Assembly: GCF_025399895.1 (NCBI RefSeq)
Contig: NZ_JAODUA010000001.1
Coordinates: 868,001 to 932,000 of the forward strand
From: Streptomyces sp. ASQP_92
Lineage (GTDB): Bacteria > Actinomycetota > Actinomycetes > Streptomycetales > Streptomycetaceae
Length of the DNA: 64,000 bases
Direction: 5' to 3'
A program made the position numbers and the translations under genes. Shown here one piece after another: positions 17,954 to 27,172 of the stretch; within the stretch, counting starts at the first letter, position 1; each line of letters starts with the position of its first letter. The notes below the pieces were generated by a model. The model ran no database searches. It saw nothing but the letters and a program-made list of their open reading frames with translations, and was not told where the DNA came from.

Positions 17954-18529
17954 TCAGGGCGTGACGTCCTCGACCGCGCCGGTCGGGATGTCGTAGACCC
18001 AGCCGTGCAGGGTCAGCCGCTGCCCGGCCACGGCGCGGGCCACCGAGGGATGTGTGGCCAGGTTCGCCAGCTGGGCCCGTACGTTGCCGCGGACCAGGGC
18101 GGCCAGGTCCGCGGTGTCCGAGTGGGCCGGGGCCGCGTCCGCGTGCCGCAGCCACGCGGCGACCGCGGGCGCCGCGCTCAGGTCGTGCCGCTCGGCCAGG
18201 GCCGTCATCGCCCCGCATGCCGAGTGGCCGCAGACCACGATGTCGCCGACTCCCAGCACGGCCACGGCGTACTCGATGCTCGCCGCGACGCCGTCCGCAC
18301 CCGGCGCGTGGGCGGGCACCAGGTTCCCGGCCGTGCGGATGACGAACAGCTCGCCCGGCTCGCTCTGGGTGATCAGTTCGGGCACCACCCGGGCGTCGGA
18401 GCAGCCGATGAACAGCGTGGCCGGCCGATGGGTGGTGGCGAGACGGGTGAAGAGGTCCGCCCGGGCGGGAAAGACGCCGCGCCGGAAGCGCTCGACGCCT
18501 TCGGCGAGGACGTGCGGGGTGTCTGGCAT
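17954..18529 (-). CDS. cynT: Beta-class carbonic anhydrase of the cyanate operon
   Basis: Protein of 191 residues from the ATG at 18529 with GGGAG upstream. The zinc site of beta-carbonic anhydrases is present: Cys and Asp in IGCSDARV and the His-x2-Cys in CGHSACGAM. It hydrates carbon dioxide to bicarbonate, which cyanase uses up, so it prevents bicarbonate loss during cyanate breakdown. It forms an operon with cynS downstream and is divergent from cynR, matching the known cyn gene set. Confidence 0.93.
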   Translation of the reverse strand: MPDTPHVLAEGVERFRRGVFPARADLFTRLATTHRPATLFIGCSDARVVPELITQSEPGELFVIRTAGNLVPAHAPGADGVAASIEYAVAVLGVGDIVVCGHSACGAMTALAERHDLSAAPAVAAWLRHADAAPAHSDTADLAALVRGNVRAQLANLATHPSVARAVAGQRLTLHGWVYDIPTGAVEDVTP

Positions 18530-18602
18530 GAGTGACTGCTCCCTCGGTGTGCTGCCGGGCCGTAGGGCCGACCCGGCGACAACCACCCTGCATGAGCAGC
18601 GC

Positions 18603-18653
18603 CTATAGAGTCCAAGACGTACGTTCCATATCTGCTATAGCTCTCACCTATAG
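18603..18653. promoter_or_regulatory. Candidate CynR operator: three CTATAG palindromes
   Basis: CTATAG occurs at 18603-18608, 18635-18640 and 18648-18653 in the short gap between cynT and cynR. Three copies of a 6-bp AT-rich palindrome in such GC-rich DNA are striking. The last two start 13 bp apart, and they overlap the likely cynR start region. LysR proteins typically bind such sites in the shared divergent promoter. Confidence 0.55.
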
Positions 18654-18661
18654 TGGGAGTC

Positions 18662-19558
18662 ATGGCTCCGGAACTGCGTCACCTGCGCTATCTGCTCGCC
18701 GTCGCCGAGCAGGGCAGCTTCACCCGCGCCGCCGAGGAGCTGCGGGTCTCCCAGCCCACCCTGTCCCAGCAGGTCAAGCAGCTGGAGCGCACCGTCGGCG
18801 TTCAGTTGCTCGACCGCACCGGGCGCTCCGTGCGGCTCACGGACGCGGGGGAGGCCTACGCTCACTACGCGCGCCGCGCCCTGCGGGACCTCGCCGCCGC
18901 CGAGCGCGCCGTCCTGGACATCGCCGACCTCTCCCGCGGCACCCTGCGCCTCGCGGTGACCCCGACCTTCACGGCGTACCTCGTCGGCCCGCTCATGGCG
19001 GAGCTGCACACGCGCCACCCCGGCATCGCCCTGGACGTACGGGAGTTGGCGCAGGACCGCATCGAGGCGGCGCTGCTCGCCGACGAGCTCGACCTCGGCG
19101 TCGCCTTCGCCCGGCCGCATCTGCCCGGGATCCATGCGACGCCCCTCTACACCGAGACCCTCGCTCTCGTCGCCGCCGCCGGTACCGGGCGGGTCGCGCC
19201 GCTCGCCGTGCGCGACCTGAGGGAGCGTCAACTTGCCCTGCTGAGCGGCGACTTCGCCACCCGGGGGCACATCGACGCCTACCTCGGGCAGCACCGCGTC
19301 ACCCCGCGCATCGCCGTCGAGGCCAACTCCGTCCACGCCCTGACGGAGATCGTCCGCCGCACCCCGCTCGCCACCGTCCTGCCGGACGCCGTCACGCACG
19401 ACCACCCGTACCTCGTGCCCGTTCCGCTCGAACCGTCGCTGCCCGCGCGCACGGTCGTCCTGCTGCGCCGCGACAACGCCTACCGCGGCGCCGCCGCCCG
19501 CGCGTTCACCCGGATCGTCGGGGAGCATGTGCGCGAGCGAGGCTACGCGCCCGCCTGA
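18662..19558 (+). CDS. cynR: LysR-family regulator of the cyanate genes
   Basis: Protein of 298 residues from the ATG at 18662 (MAPELRHLRYLLAV); a GTG at 18653 adds three residues and would be nearly leaderless. The N-terminal winged helix shows SFTRAAEELRVSQPTLSQQVKQ, the LysR recognition region, followed by the two-lobed effector domain. It is divergent from cynTS, the usual CynR arrangement, so it most likely activates cynTS when cyanate is present. Some other LysR function cannot be excluded from sequence alone. Confidence 0.85.
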   Translation: MAPELRHLRYLLAVAEQGSFTRAAEELRVSQPTLSQQVKQLERTVGVQLLDRTGRSVRLTDAGEAYAHYARRALRDLAAAERAVLDIADLSRGTLRLAVTPTFTAYLVGPLMAELHTRHPGIALDVRELAQDRIEAALLADELDLGVAFARPHLPGIHATPLYTETLALVAAAGTGRVAPLAVRDLRERQLALLSGDFATRGHIDAYLGQHRVTPRIAVEANSVHALTEIVRRTPLATVLPDAVTHDHPYLVPVPLEPSLPARTVVLLRRDNAYRGAAARAFTRIVGEHVRERGYAPA

Positions 19559-19584
19559 TGGCCGCGCCTCTCGGCTCGCAACTG

Positions 19585-19692
19585 CTTGCAAATTCACCGT
19601 CAATCGAGCCGGATTCCGCTCGAACCGTTGACCGGATCCCGCCCTCCCTCCTACGGTCACCTGCTGAGAAGCGCTTGCAATTTTGCAGCAAG
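19585..19692. promoter_or_regulatory. MalR-type operators upstream of the amylase-pullulanase gene
   Basis: CTTGCAA at 19585-19591 and the inverted repeat CTTGCAATTTTGCAGCAAG at 19674-19692 (arms CTTGC and GCAAG) match the heptamers at the malE promoter. The second site ends 37 bp before the start codon. They indicate that the extracellular amylase-pullulanase and the maltodextrin importer share a LacI-type repressor. Confidence 0.7.
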
Positions 19693-19729
19693 AACATTCA
19701 GCCGCGTCGGTACGACCGAGGAGCCCCCG

Positions 19730-22700
19730 GTGATCCCCCTGCGAAGAACGGCGGTCGCCGTCGCGGCCGCCCTGTGTGCGGCGCTCGTCCCCGCCACGGC
19801 CGCCACCGCCGCGCCGAAGCCGCCCGCCCCGCCCGGCGACGCGCGCCTGGCCGCCGAGCCGGCCCGGCACGACGCGACGCGCGAGCAGTTCTACTTCGTG
19901 CTCCCGGACCGGTTCGCCGACGGCGACAGCTCCAACAACCGCGGCGGGCTTGCCGGTTCGCGCCTGGAGACCGGGTACGACCCCACGGACAAGGGCTTCT
20001 ACCAGGGCGGCGACCTCAAGGGGATCACCCAGCGGCTCGACTACATCAAGGGCCTCGGCACCACCGCCATCTGGCTCGCCCCGATCTTCAAGAACAAGCC
20101 CGTACAGGGCACCGGCAAGGACGCCTCCGCCGGGTACCACGGGTACTGGATCACCGACTTCACCCAGGTCGACCCGCACTTCGGGACCAACGCCGACCTC
20201 ACCCGGCTGATAGCGGCGGCCCACGCCAAAGGGATGAAGGTCTTCTTCGACGTCATCACCAACCACACCGCCGACACCGTCGACTACGCCGAGCGGCAGT
20301 ACGGCTACCGGCCCAAGGGCGCCTACCCCTACCTCGACACCAGCGGCCGCCCCTTCGACGACCGTACGGGCGTGAGGAAGGTCGACGTGAACTCCTTCCC
20401 CTACACGCCCGTCGTGAAGGAGAAGAAGGTCCCGGCCTGGCTCAACGACCCCACGATGTACCACAACCGGGGCGATTCGACGTTCGCGGGCGAGAGCGCC
20501 GAGTACGGCGACTTCTCCGGGCTCGACGACCTGTGGACCGAACGGCCCGAGGTCGTCTCCGGCATGGAGGACATCTACGAGAAGTGGGTCCACGACTTCG
20601 CCGTGGACGGCTTCCGCATCGACACCGTCAAACACGTCGACCTGGACTTCTGGACCCAGTGGGCGACCGCGCTCGACGCGTACGCCAAGAAGCGGGGCCG
20701 GCCCGGCTTCTTCCTGTTCGGCGAGACCTACTCCGCCGACCCCGCCCTCACCTCCCCGTACGTCACCCGGGGCCGCCTGGACGCCACCCTCGACTTCCCC
20801 TTCCAGGACGCGGCCCGCCAGTACGCCTCCCGGGGAGCCCCCGCCGACAAGCTCGCGGCGCTGTTCGCCCAGGACTACCGCTACACCACCGACAAGGCCA
20901 ACGCCTACGAGCAGGTCACCTTCCTCGGCAACCACGACATGGGCCGCATCGGCGCCTTCCTCAAGCAGGACCACCCCGGGGCGAGCGAGGCGGAACTGCT
21001 CCAACGCGACCGGCTGGCAAACGAGTTGATGTTCTTCAGCCGGGGCAACCCGGTGGTCTACTACGGCGACGAGCAGGGCTTCACCGGCGCCGGCGGCGAC
21101 AAGGACGCCCGCCAGACCCTGTTCGCCTCCCAGGTCCCCGACTACCTCGACGACGACGAGCTGGGCACCGACCGCACCCACGCCTTCGACGCCTACGACC
21201 CCACGCACCCGCTCTACCGCGCCATCGCCGACCTGTCCCGCCTGACCCGGGCCAACCCGGCGCTGCGCGACGGCGTCCAGACCGAGCGCTACGCCAAGGA
21301 CTCCGTCTACGCCTTCTCGCGTACGGACGCCAAGACCCGCACCGAGTACGTGGTGGCCGTGAACAACGCCACCGAGCCGAAGACGGTCACCCTGCCCACG
21401 GGTTCGCCCCGCACCAACTACGCCTATTTGTACGGTCGTTCGGGGTCGGTGCGCAGCGACGCGGACGGCGCCGTCCAGGTGACGGTGCCCGCGCTGTCCT
21501 CGCTGGTCCTCAAGGCCGCCGCCCCGCTGCCCGTGCCCACCGCCAAGCCGTCGATCACCCTGAAGGCCCCCGCGGCCGGAGCCACCGGCACCGTCGAGAT
21601 CTCCGCCGACGTCACCGGCGGACCGCTCGACCGGGTCGTCTTCGCCGCGCAGATCGGCAACGGAAAGTGGCAGACGCTCGGCTCCGCCGACCACGCCCCA
21701 TACCGGGTCACCCAGTACCTGACCGGTCTGGCGGCCGGAACTCCCCTGCGGTACAAGGCGGTTGTGGTCGACGGGCGCGGACGCACCGCGAGCGCGCTCG
21801 CCACGACGGCGGCGGGCCCGACGCCCCCGCCCGCCAGGCCCACCGCCGTCGAACGGGACTACGCCGTCGTGCACTACCTCCGTCCGGCCGGCGACTACGA
21901 CGGCTGGCAACTGAAGTCGGACGGCGAGAGCGCCGCCTTCACCGGCCGCGACGCCTACGGCGCCTTCGCCTGGGTCAAGGTCCCGCAGGGCGCCGGGTCC
22001 CTCGCCTACACGATCGCCAGGGGCGAGGGCGCCGACGGACCCCTGCGGACCGTCGACCTCGGCCGCACCGGCGAGGTGTGGGTGGAGCAGGGCAAGGACG
22101 GCCAGGCGGACCAGCCGCCCACCGGCGCCCGGCCGCCCCAGGACACCTCCAAGGTGGTGCTGCACTACACGCGGGCCGACGGCGACTACGACGGCTGGGG
22201 CCTGCACACCTGGACCGGCGCCGCCTCGCCCACCGACTGGTCCAGGCCGCTGGCGCCGAGCGGCCGCGACGCCTACGGGGTGACCTTCGAGGTGCCCCTG
22301 GCCAAGGGCGCGACCTCCCTCAGCTACATCCTGCACAACGGCGACCGCAAGGACCTGCCCGACGACCAGTCCCTGGACCTGGCCACCTGCGGGAACGAGG
22401 TGTGGCTGCTGGCCGGACAGCCCAAGTACCTTCTGCCGCAAGCCGGTTCGGGGGTCTCGCTCGACCTCGGGAAGTCCGAGGCGCAGTGGATCGACCGCGA
22501 CACCGTCGTCTGGAAGGTCAAGGCGACCGGGGCGACCAGCGAGCAGCTCGTGTACGCGCCCGGCGGAGGCATCACGGTCCGGGACGGCGCCCTCTCCGAC
22601 GAGGGCCAGTGGCTGCGACTCACCCCCGGGGCTCTCAGCGACGCGCAGGAGGCCAGGTTCCCGCACCTGAAGGACTATCCGGCCTTCACCGTGGACGCCC

Positions 22701-25033
22701 GCGACCGCTCCCGCGTCCGTGAGTCCCTCACCGGGCAGCTCATCGCCACCCAGCGGGCCGCGAACGGGGCGCTGCTGGCCGCGACCGGCGTCCAGACGCA
22801 GGGCGTGCTCGACGACCTGTACGCCGCCGGCGCCGCCAAGGCCTCGCTCGGACCGGTCTTCGACCACGGCCGCCCCACCCTGTCCGTGTGGGCGCCGACC
22901 GCGCGGCAGGTCTCCCTCGAACTCGACGGGCGCACGCTCGCGATGCGCCGCGACGACGCCTCCGGAGTCTGGTCGGTGACGGGGCCCGCGTCCTGGGCGG
23001 GCAAGCCCTACCGGTACGCGGTGCGGGTGTGGGCGCCCAGCGCCCATGGCGTGGTCACCAACCTGGTCACCGACCCCTACTCCACCGCCCTCACCGCCGA
23101 CTCCGCCCGCAGCCTCGTGGTGGACCTCGCCGACCCGACACTCGCCCCCCGGGGCTGGGCCACGCTGCGCAAGCCGGCCGCGGTGCCGCTGCGGGAGGCC
23201 CGGATCCAGGAGCTGCACGTCCGTGACTTCTCCGTCGGTGACCCCACCTCGCACCACCCCGGCCAGTACCTCGCCTTCACCGACACCGGCTCCGACGGCA
23301 TGAAGCACCTGGCCCGGCTCGCGAAGTCCGGGACCGACTACGTCCATCTGCTGCCGGTCTTCGACATCGCGGGCATCCCGGAGAGGAAGTCCCAACAGGC
23401 GACACCAGCCTGCGACTTGAAGGCGTACGCGCCCGACTCGCAGGAGCAACAGGCCTGCGTGGCACGCTCCGCCGCGAAGGACGCGTACAACTGGGGCTAC
23501 GACCCGCTGCACTACACCGTCCCCGAGGGCTCCTACGCCAGTGACCCGGACGGGACGCGCCGCACGGTCGAGTTCCGGCAGATGGTGCAGGGGCTCAACC
23601 AGGCGGGGCTGCGCACCGTGATGGACGTCGTCTACAACCACACCGCGGCGGCCGGGCAGGCCGACCACTCGGTCCTCGACAAGATCGTGCCCGGCTACTA
23701 CCAGCGGCTCCTGGCCGACGGCAGCGTCGCCAACTCCAGTTGCTGTGCCAACACCGCGCCCGAGAACGCCATGATGGGCAAGCTCGTCGTCGACTCGGTG
23801 GTGACCTGGGCCAAGCAGTACAAGGTCGACGGATTCCGCTTCGACCTCATGGGCCACCACCCCAAGGCCAACATCCTCGCCGTGCGGGCGGCGCTCGACG
23901 CGCTGACCGTCGCGAAGGACGGCGTCGACGGCAAGAAGATCATCCTGTACGGGGAGGGCTGGAACTTCGGCGAGGTCGCCGACGACGCCCGCTTCACCCA
24001 GGCCACCCAGAAGAACATGGCGGGCACCGGCATCGCCACGTTCTCCGACCGGGCCCGCGACGCGGTGCGCGGCGGAGGCCCCTTCGACGCCGACCCGGGC
24101 GTCCAGGGCTTCGCCTCGGGCCTGTTCACCGACCCCAACTCCTCGACGGCGAACGGCACACCGGCCGAGCAGAAGGCCCGGCTGCTGCACTACCAGGACC
24201 TCCTCAAGGTGGGCCTGAGCGGCAACCTCGCCGCGTACACCTTCACCGACAGCGCGGGCCGCCCGGTCAAGGGCTCCGACGTCGACTACAACGGCGCCCC
24301 GGCCGGCTACGCCGCCGCCCCCGGTGACGCGCTCGCCTACGCCGACGCCCACGACAACGAGTCCCTCTACGACGCGCTCGCCTACAAACTGCCCGTCGCC
24401 ACCCCGGCCGCCGGCCGCTCCCGCATGCAGGTCCTGGCGCTCGCCACCGCCGCGCTCTCCCAGGGCCCGGCCCTGTCCCAGGCCGGCAGCGACCTGCTCC
24501 GCTCGAAGTCGCTGGACCGCAACTCCTACGACAGCGGCGACTGGTTCAACGCCGTGCACTGGGACTGCCGGGCGGGCAACGGGTTCGGGCGCGGGCTGCC
24601 CACGGCCGCCGACAACCAGGCCAAATGGGCTTACGCGAGGCCCCTGTTGACCGCTCCCTCGCTCACCCCGGGCTGCGCCGAGATCAACGGGACCTCGGCC
24701 GCCTACCAGGACCTCCTCGCGATCCGCCGCGGCGAGAGCGCGTTCCGGCTCGCCACCGCCGGGCAGGTCCAGTCGGCGCTGTCGTTCCCGCTGTCGGGGC
24801 GCGAGGAGACCCCCGGCGTGATCACCATGCGGCTCGGCCCGCTGGTCGTCGTCTTCAACGCCACCCCAAGGACGCAGGTCCAGCGGGTCGCGTCCCTCGC
24901 GGGAGCCGCGTACGCCCTGCACCCGGGGCAGGCGAACGGGGCCGACCCGGTGGTGAAGACGGCCACATACGATCAGGGTTCCGGGAGCTTCACGGTCCCG
25001 GGTCGCACCGTTGCGGTCTTCAAGCAACGCTGA
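19730..25033 (+). CDS. Secreted two-domain amylase-pullulanase
   Basis: Protein of 1767 residues from GTG 19730, preceded by GAGGAG. Residues 1-30 are a signal peptide. A first GH13 domain (about 45-600) has DVITNHTADT near 173, DGFRIDTVKH near 292, FGETYS near 332 and GNHDM near 402. An Ig-like module and two starch-binding CBM41-type modules (about 711-770 and 807-903, each with GDYDGW) follow. A CBM48-like module (about 1047-1137) leads into a second GH13 domain of pullulanase type: VVYNH near 1300, DGFRFDLMGHH near 1367, YGEGWNFGE near 1407, AHDNESLYDA near 1542, plus a pullulanase C-terminal domain. It should cut alpha-1,4 and alpha-1,6 bonds of starch or glycogen outside the cell and feed MalEFG. 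Confidence 0.93.
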   Translation: MIPLRRTAVAVAAALCAALVPATAATAAPKPPAPPGDARLAAEPARHDATREQFYFVLPDRFADGDSSNNRGGLAGSRLETGYDPTDKGFYQGGDLKGITQRLDYIKGLGTTAIWLAPIFKNKPVQGTGKDASAGYHGYWITDFTQVDPHFGTNADLTRLIAAAHAKGMKVFFDVITNHTADTVDYAERQYGYRPKGAYPYLDTSGRPFDDRTGVRKVDVNSFPYTPVVKEKKVPAWLNDPTMYHNRGDSTFAGESAEYGDFSGLDDLWTERPEVVSGMEDIYEKWVHDFAVDGFRIDTVKHVDLDFWTQWATALDAYAKKRGRPGFFLFGETYSADPALTSPYVTRGRLDATLDFPFQDAARQYASRGAPADKLAALFAQDYRYTTDKANAYEQVTFLGNHDMGRIGAFLKQDHPGASEAELLQRDRLANELMFFSRGNPVVYYGDEQGFTGAGGDKDARQTLFASQVPDYLDDDELGTDRTHAFDAYDPTHPLYRAIADLSRLTRANPALRDGVQTERYAKDSVYAFSRTDAKTRTEYVVAVNNATEPKTVTLPTGSPRTNYAYLYGRSGSVRSDADGAVQVTVPALSSLVLKAAAPLPVPTAKPSITLKAPAAGATGTVEISADVTGGPLDRVVFAAQIGNGKWQTLGSADHAPYRVTQYLTGLAAGTPLRYKAVVVDGRGRTASALATTAAGPTPPPARPTAVERDYAVVHYLRPAGDYDGWQLKSDGESAAFTGRDAYGAFAWVKVPQGAGSLAYTIARGEGADGPLRTVDLGRTGEVWVEQGKDGQADQPPTGARPPQDTSKVVLHYTRADGDYDGWGLHTWTGAASPTDWSRPLAPSGRDAYGVTFEVPLAKGATSLSYILHNGDRKDLPDDQSLDLATCGNEVWLLAGQPKYLLPQAGSGVSLDLGKSEAQWIDRDTVVWKVKATGATSEQLVYAPGGGITVRDGALSDEGQWLRLTPGALSDAQEARFPHLKDYPAFTVDARDRSRVRESLTGQLIATQRAANGALLAATGVQTQGVLDDLYAAGAAKASLGPVFDHGRPTLSVWAPTARQVSLELDGRTLAMRRDDASGVWSVTGPASWAGKPYRYAVRVWAPSAHGVVTNLVTDPYSTALTADSARSLVVDLADPTLAPRGWATLRKPAAVPLREARIQELHVRDFSVGDPTSHHPGQYLAFTDTGSDGMKHLARLAKSGTDYVHLLPVFDIAGIPERKSQQATPACDLKAYAPDSQEQQACVARSAAKDAYNWGYDPLHYTVPEGSYASDPDGTRRTVEFRQMVQGLNQAGLRTVMDVVYNHTAAAGQADHSVLDKIVPGYYQRLLADGSVANSSCCANTAPENAMMGKLVVDSVVTWAKQYKVDGFRFDLMGHHPKANILAVRAALDALTVAKDGVDGKKIILYGEGWNFGEVADDARFTQATQKNMAGTGIATFSDRARDAVRGGGPFDADPGVQGFASGLFTDPNSSTANGTPAEQKARLLHYQDLLKVGLSGNLAAYTFTDSAGRPVKGSDVDYNGAPAGYAAAPGDALAYADAHDNESLYDALAYKLPVATPAAGRSRMQVLALATAALSQGPALSQAGSDLLRSKSLDRNSYDSGDWFNAVHWDCRAGNGFGRGLPTAADNQAKWAYARPLLTAPSLTPGCAEINGTSAAYQDLLAIRRGESAFRLATAGQVQSALSFPLSGREETPGVITMRLGPLVVVFNATPRTQVQRVASLAGAAYALHPGQANGADPVVKTATYDQGSGSFTVPGRTVAVFKQR

Positions 25034-25069
25034 ACCGATCATTCCAGGTCGCTCGACGAGCGATTTCGG

Positions 25070-27172
25070 ATGTTCCCCACCGCGGGTTCCGTCAGGGACC
25101 GCACTGTGGTCCACACTGTGCCCGTGGTGGGGAATCTTCCTGCGGAGAGCACGAGTTTCATCGGTCGGTCGGTCGAACTGGCCACCCTCGACGGCCTCCT
25201 CGAACAGCATCGGCTCGTCACCGTCACCGGACCCGGCGGCGTCGGAAAGTCGCGGCTCGCCCTGCGCGCCGCCCGGCGGATCGCACAGCGCCACCCCGAC
25301 GGCGTCTGGTGGGTGGAACTGTCGCCGCTGCGGGACCGCGCCTTACTCGCCGCCACCGTCGCCGACGCCTTCGACCTCACCGACCAGACCATGCGCACCG
25401 CCTGCGAGGCGCTCTGCGCCTGGCTCGCCGACAAGAAGCCGCTCCTGGTCCTCGACACCTGTGAACACCTGATCAGCGCCTGCGGCCATCTGATCGGCGA
25501 GCTGCTCCAGACCTCGCCGGGCCTGACCGTCCTGGCCACCAGCAGACAGCCGCTGGGGCGGCCGCAGGAGCAGGTGTTCCCGCTGGAGCCGCTGCCCGTC
25601 GCGGACGAGGCGCTGGCCCTGTTCAAGGAACGCGCCACCGAGGCCGCGCCCCACCTCAGCTTCGAGGACCCGGCCCGTGCCGCGGCCGCCGCCGACGTCT
25701 GCCGTCGCCTCGACGGGATCCCCCTCGCGCTCGAACTCGCGGGCGCCCGCGTCAAATCGTGGTCGGTCGAACAACTCGCCACCCGGCTCGGCTCCCGCTT
25801 CGAGGTGCTCACCGACACCCGGGTCGCGACGGTGGCGCGCCACCAGACGCTGCGCACCGCCATCGGCTGGAGCCACGAGTTGTGCGAACCCCTGGAACGG
25901 CTGCTCTGGGCCCGGCTCTCCGTGTTCGCGGGCGACTTCGACCTCGCGGCCGCCCAGGACATCGGCGCGGGCGGCCCCCTGCCCGCCTGCGCCGTCGAAC
26001 AGGTCCTGGCCGGGCTCGTCGACAAGTCGGTGGTGCGCACCCGGCTCGAACCGTCCGGCCGCTTCGCCCACCGCATGCTCGACACCATCCGCGAGTACGG
26101 CCTGCGCTGGCTCGACGAACTCGGCGAGACCCCGGAGGCCGCCGACCGTCACGCCCGCCGCTTCGGACGCATCGCCCGCGAGGCGTCCGCCGCCTGGATG
26201 GGGCCCGCCCAACTCGCCTGGTACACCCGCCTGGAGGCCGAGCACGCCGATCTGCGTACCGCCCTCGAACACCTCCTCGCTACCGACCCCGAGGCCGCCC
26301 TCGACATGGCGGGCTCGCTCTGGTTCGTCTGGTTCTGCTGCGGCCGCCAGCGCGAGGGGCGGGGCTACCTCCAGCGCGCCCTGGACGGCTGCCCCGGGCC
26401 GGGTCCCTACCGGTCCGCCGCCGTGTGGGCGCTCGGCATGTGCACCCTGCTCCAGGGCGACTTCGTCATGGCGCACCGGCTCGGCGAGGAGTGCTTCCGC
26501 ACCGCCACCGACCCCGAGGAGCGGCTGCGCGCGGCCCACCTCTACGGCTCCAGCATCCTCATGCCGGGCGAGCCCGAGCAGGCCCTCGCCATCCTCGACC
26601 CCGCCCTCGCCGAGAACGACCGGTTCACCCCCGGCCGCGCCCTGTGCGCCCTCGCCCGCAGCTACGCGCTGAGCACGCTCGGGCGCCACGCCGAGGCGTC
26701 CGCCGAAGCCGTGGTGCTGCGCGACGAGTGCGCCGCACACGGCGAACACTGGATGCGGGCGTTCGCCGACTACATGCTGGCCGCGGGCGCGCTCGCCCTG
26801 GACCGGCCCGCCGAGGCAGCCGCCCACGCCCGCGCCATGCTGGCCGGCAAACGCCTGCTGCACGACAGCTTCGGCATCGCGATGGGCCTGGACATGCTGG
26901 CCTGCGCGGTCGCCTCCCAGGGCGACGGCGAGGACGGCGCACTGCTCCTGGGGCTGAGCCGCGAATGCTGGCGCACGGTCGGCAAGGAGCAGATGGGTGC
27001 GCCGGGGCTGACCGCCGTGCGCCGCCAGGGCGAACGCCGGGCGCGGGCCGCACTCGGCGACGGGGCCTACGACTCGGCGTTCGGCCGGGGTGTGGCCACC
27101 GGCCTGGACGACGGGCTCGCGCTGGCCCTCAGGGGCGGCTTCCCGGAGCGAGGGCCTTCTCCATCAGCGTGA
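25070..27172 (+). CDS. NB-ARC / AfsR-like ATPase regulator lacking a visible DNA-binding domain
   Basis: Protein of 700 residues. After FIGRSVEL comes an NTPase domain with Walker A TGPGGVGKSRL near residue 55, Walker B LLVLDTCEH near 127 and the GIPLALELA motif typical of AfsR/SARP-type STAND ATPases. The C-terminal half is helical with TPR-like repeats. I see neither the N-terminal SARP winged helix nor a C-terminal LuxR helix-turn-helix, so it may act through a partner protein. The start is uncertain (ATG 25070; GTG codons near 25106 and 25124 are possible) because no strong ribosome site is seen. It overlaps the convergent acetyltransferase gene by 44 bp. Confidence 0.8.
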   Translation: MFPTAGSVRDRTVVHTVPVVGNLPAESTSFIGRSVELATLDGLLEQHRLVTVTGPGGVGKSRLALRAARRIAQRHPDGVWWVELSPLRDRALLAATVADAFDLTDQTMRTACEALCAWLADKKPLLVLDTCEHLISACGHLIGELLQTSPGLTVLATSRQPLGRPQEQVFPLEPLPVADEALALFKERATEAAPHLSFEDPARAAAAADVCRRLDGIPLALELAGARVKSWSVEQLATRLGSRFEVLTDTRVATVARHQTLRTAIGWSHELCEPLERLLWARLSVFAGDFDLAAAQDIGAGGPLPACAVEQVLAGLVDKSVVRTRLEPSGRFAHRMLDTIREYGLRWLDELGETPEAADRHARRFGRIAREASAAWMGPAQLAWYTRLEAEHADLRTALEHLLATDPEAALDMAGSLWFVWFCCGRQREGRGYLQRALDGCPGPGPYRSAAVWALGMCTLLQGDFVMAHRLGEECFRTATDPEERLRAAHLYGSSILMPGEPEQALAILDPALAENDRFTPGRALCALARSYALSTLGRHAEASAEAVVLRDECAAHGEHWMRAFADYMLAAGALALDRPAEAAAHARAMLAGKRLLHDSFGIAMGLDMLACAVASQGDGEDGALLLGLSRECWRTVGKEQMGAPGLTAVRRQGERRARAALGDGAYDSAFGRGVATGLDDGLALALRGGFPERGPSPSA

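Noticed and set aside
8504..25033. Carbohydrate-linked biosynthetic gene cluster
   Set aside because: Only degradation, uptake and regulatory genes are present; no synthase, tailoring or resistance genes. It is a catabolic region.
18644..25294. A minus-strand open frame of more than 2200 codons opposite the amylase-pullulanase and cynR genes
   Set aside because: It mirrors two clearly coding plus-strand genes, has Val/Gly/Arg-rich low-complexity translation, spans gene boundaries and lacks any domain. It is a by-product of high GC content.
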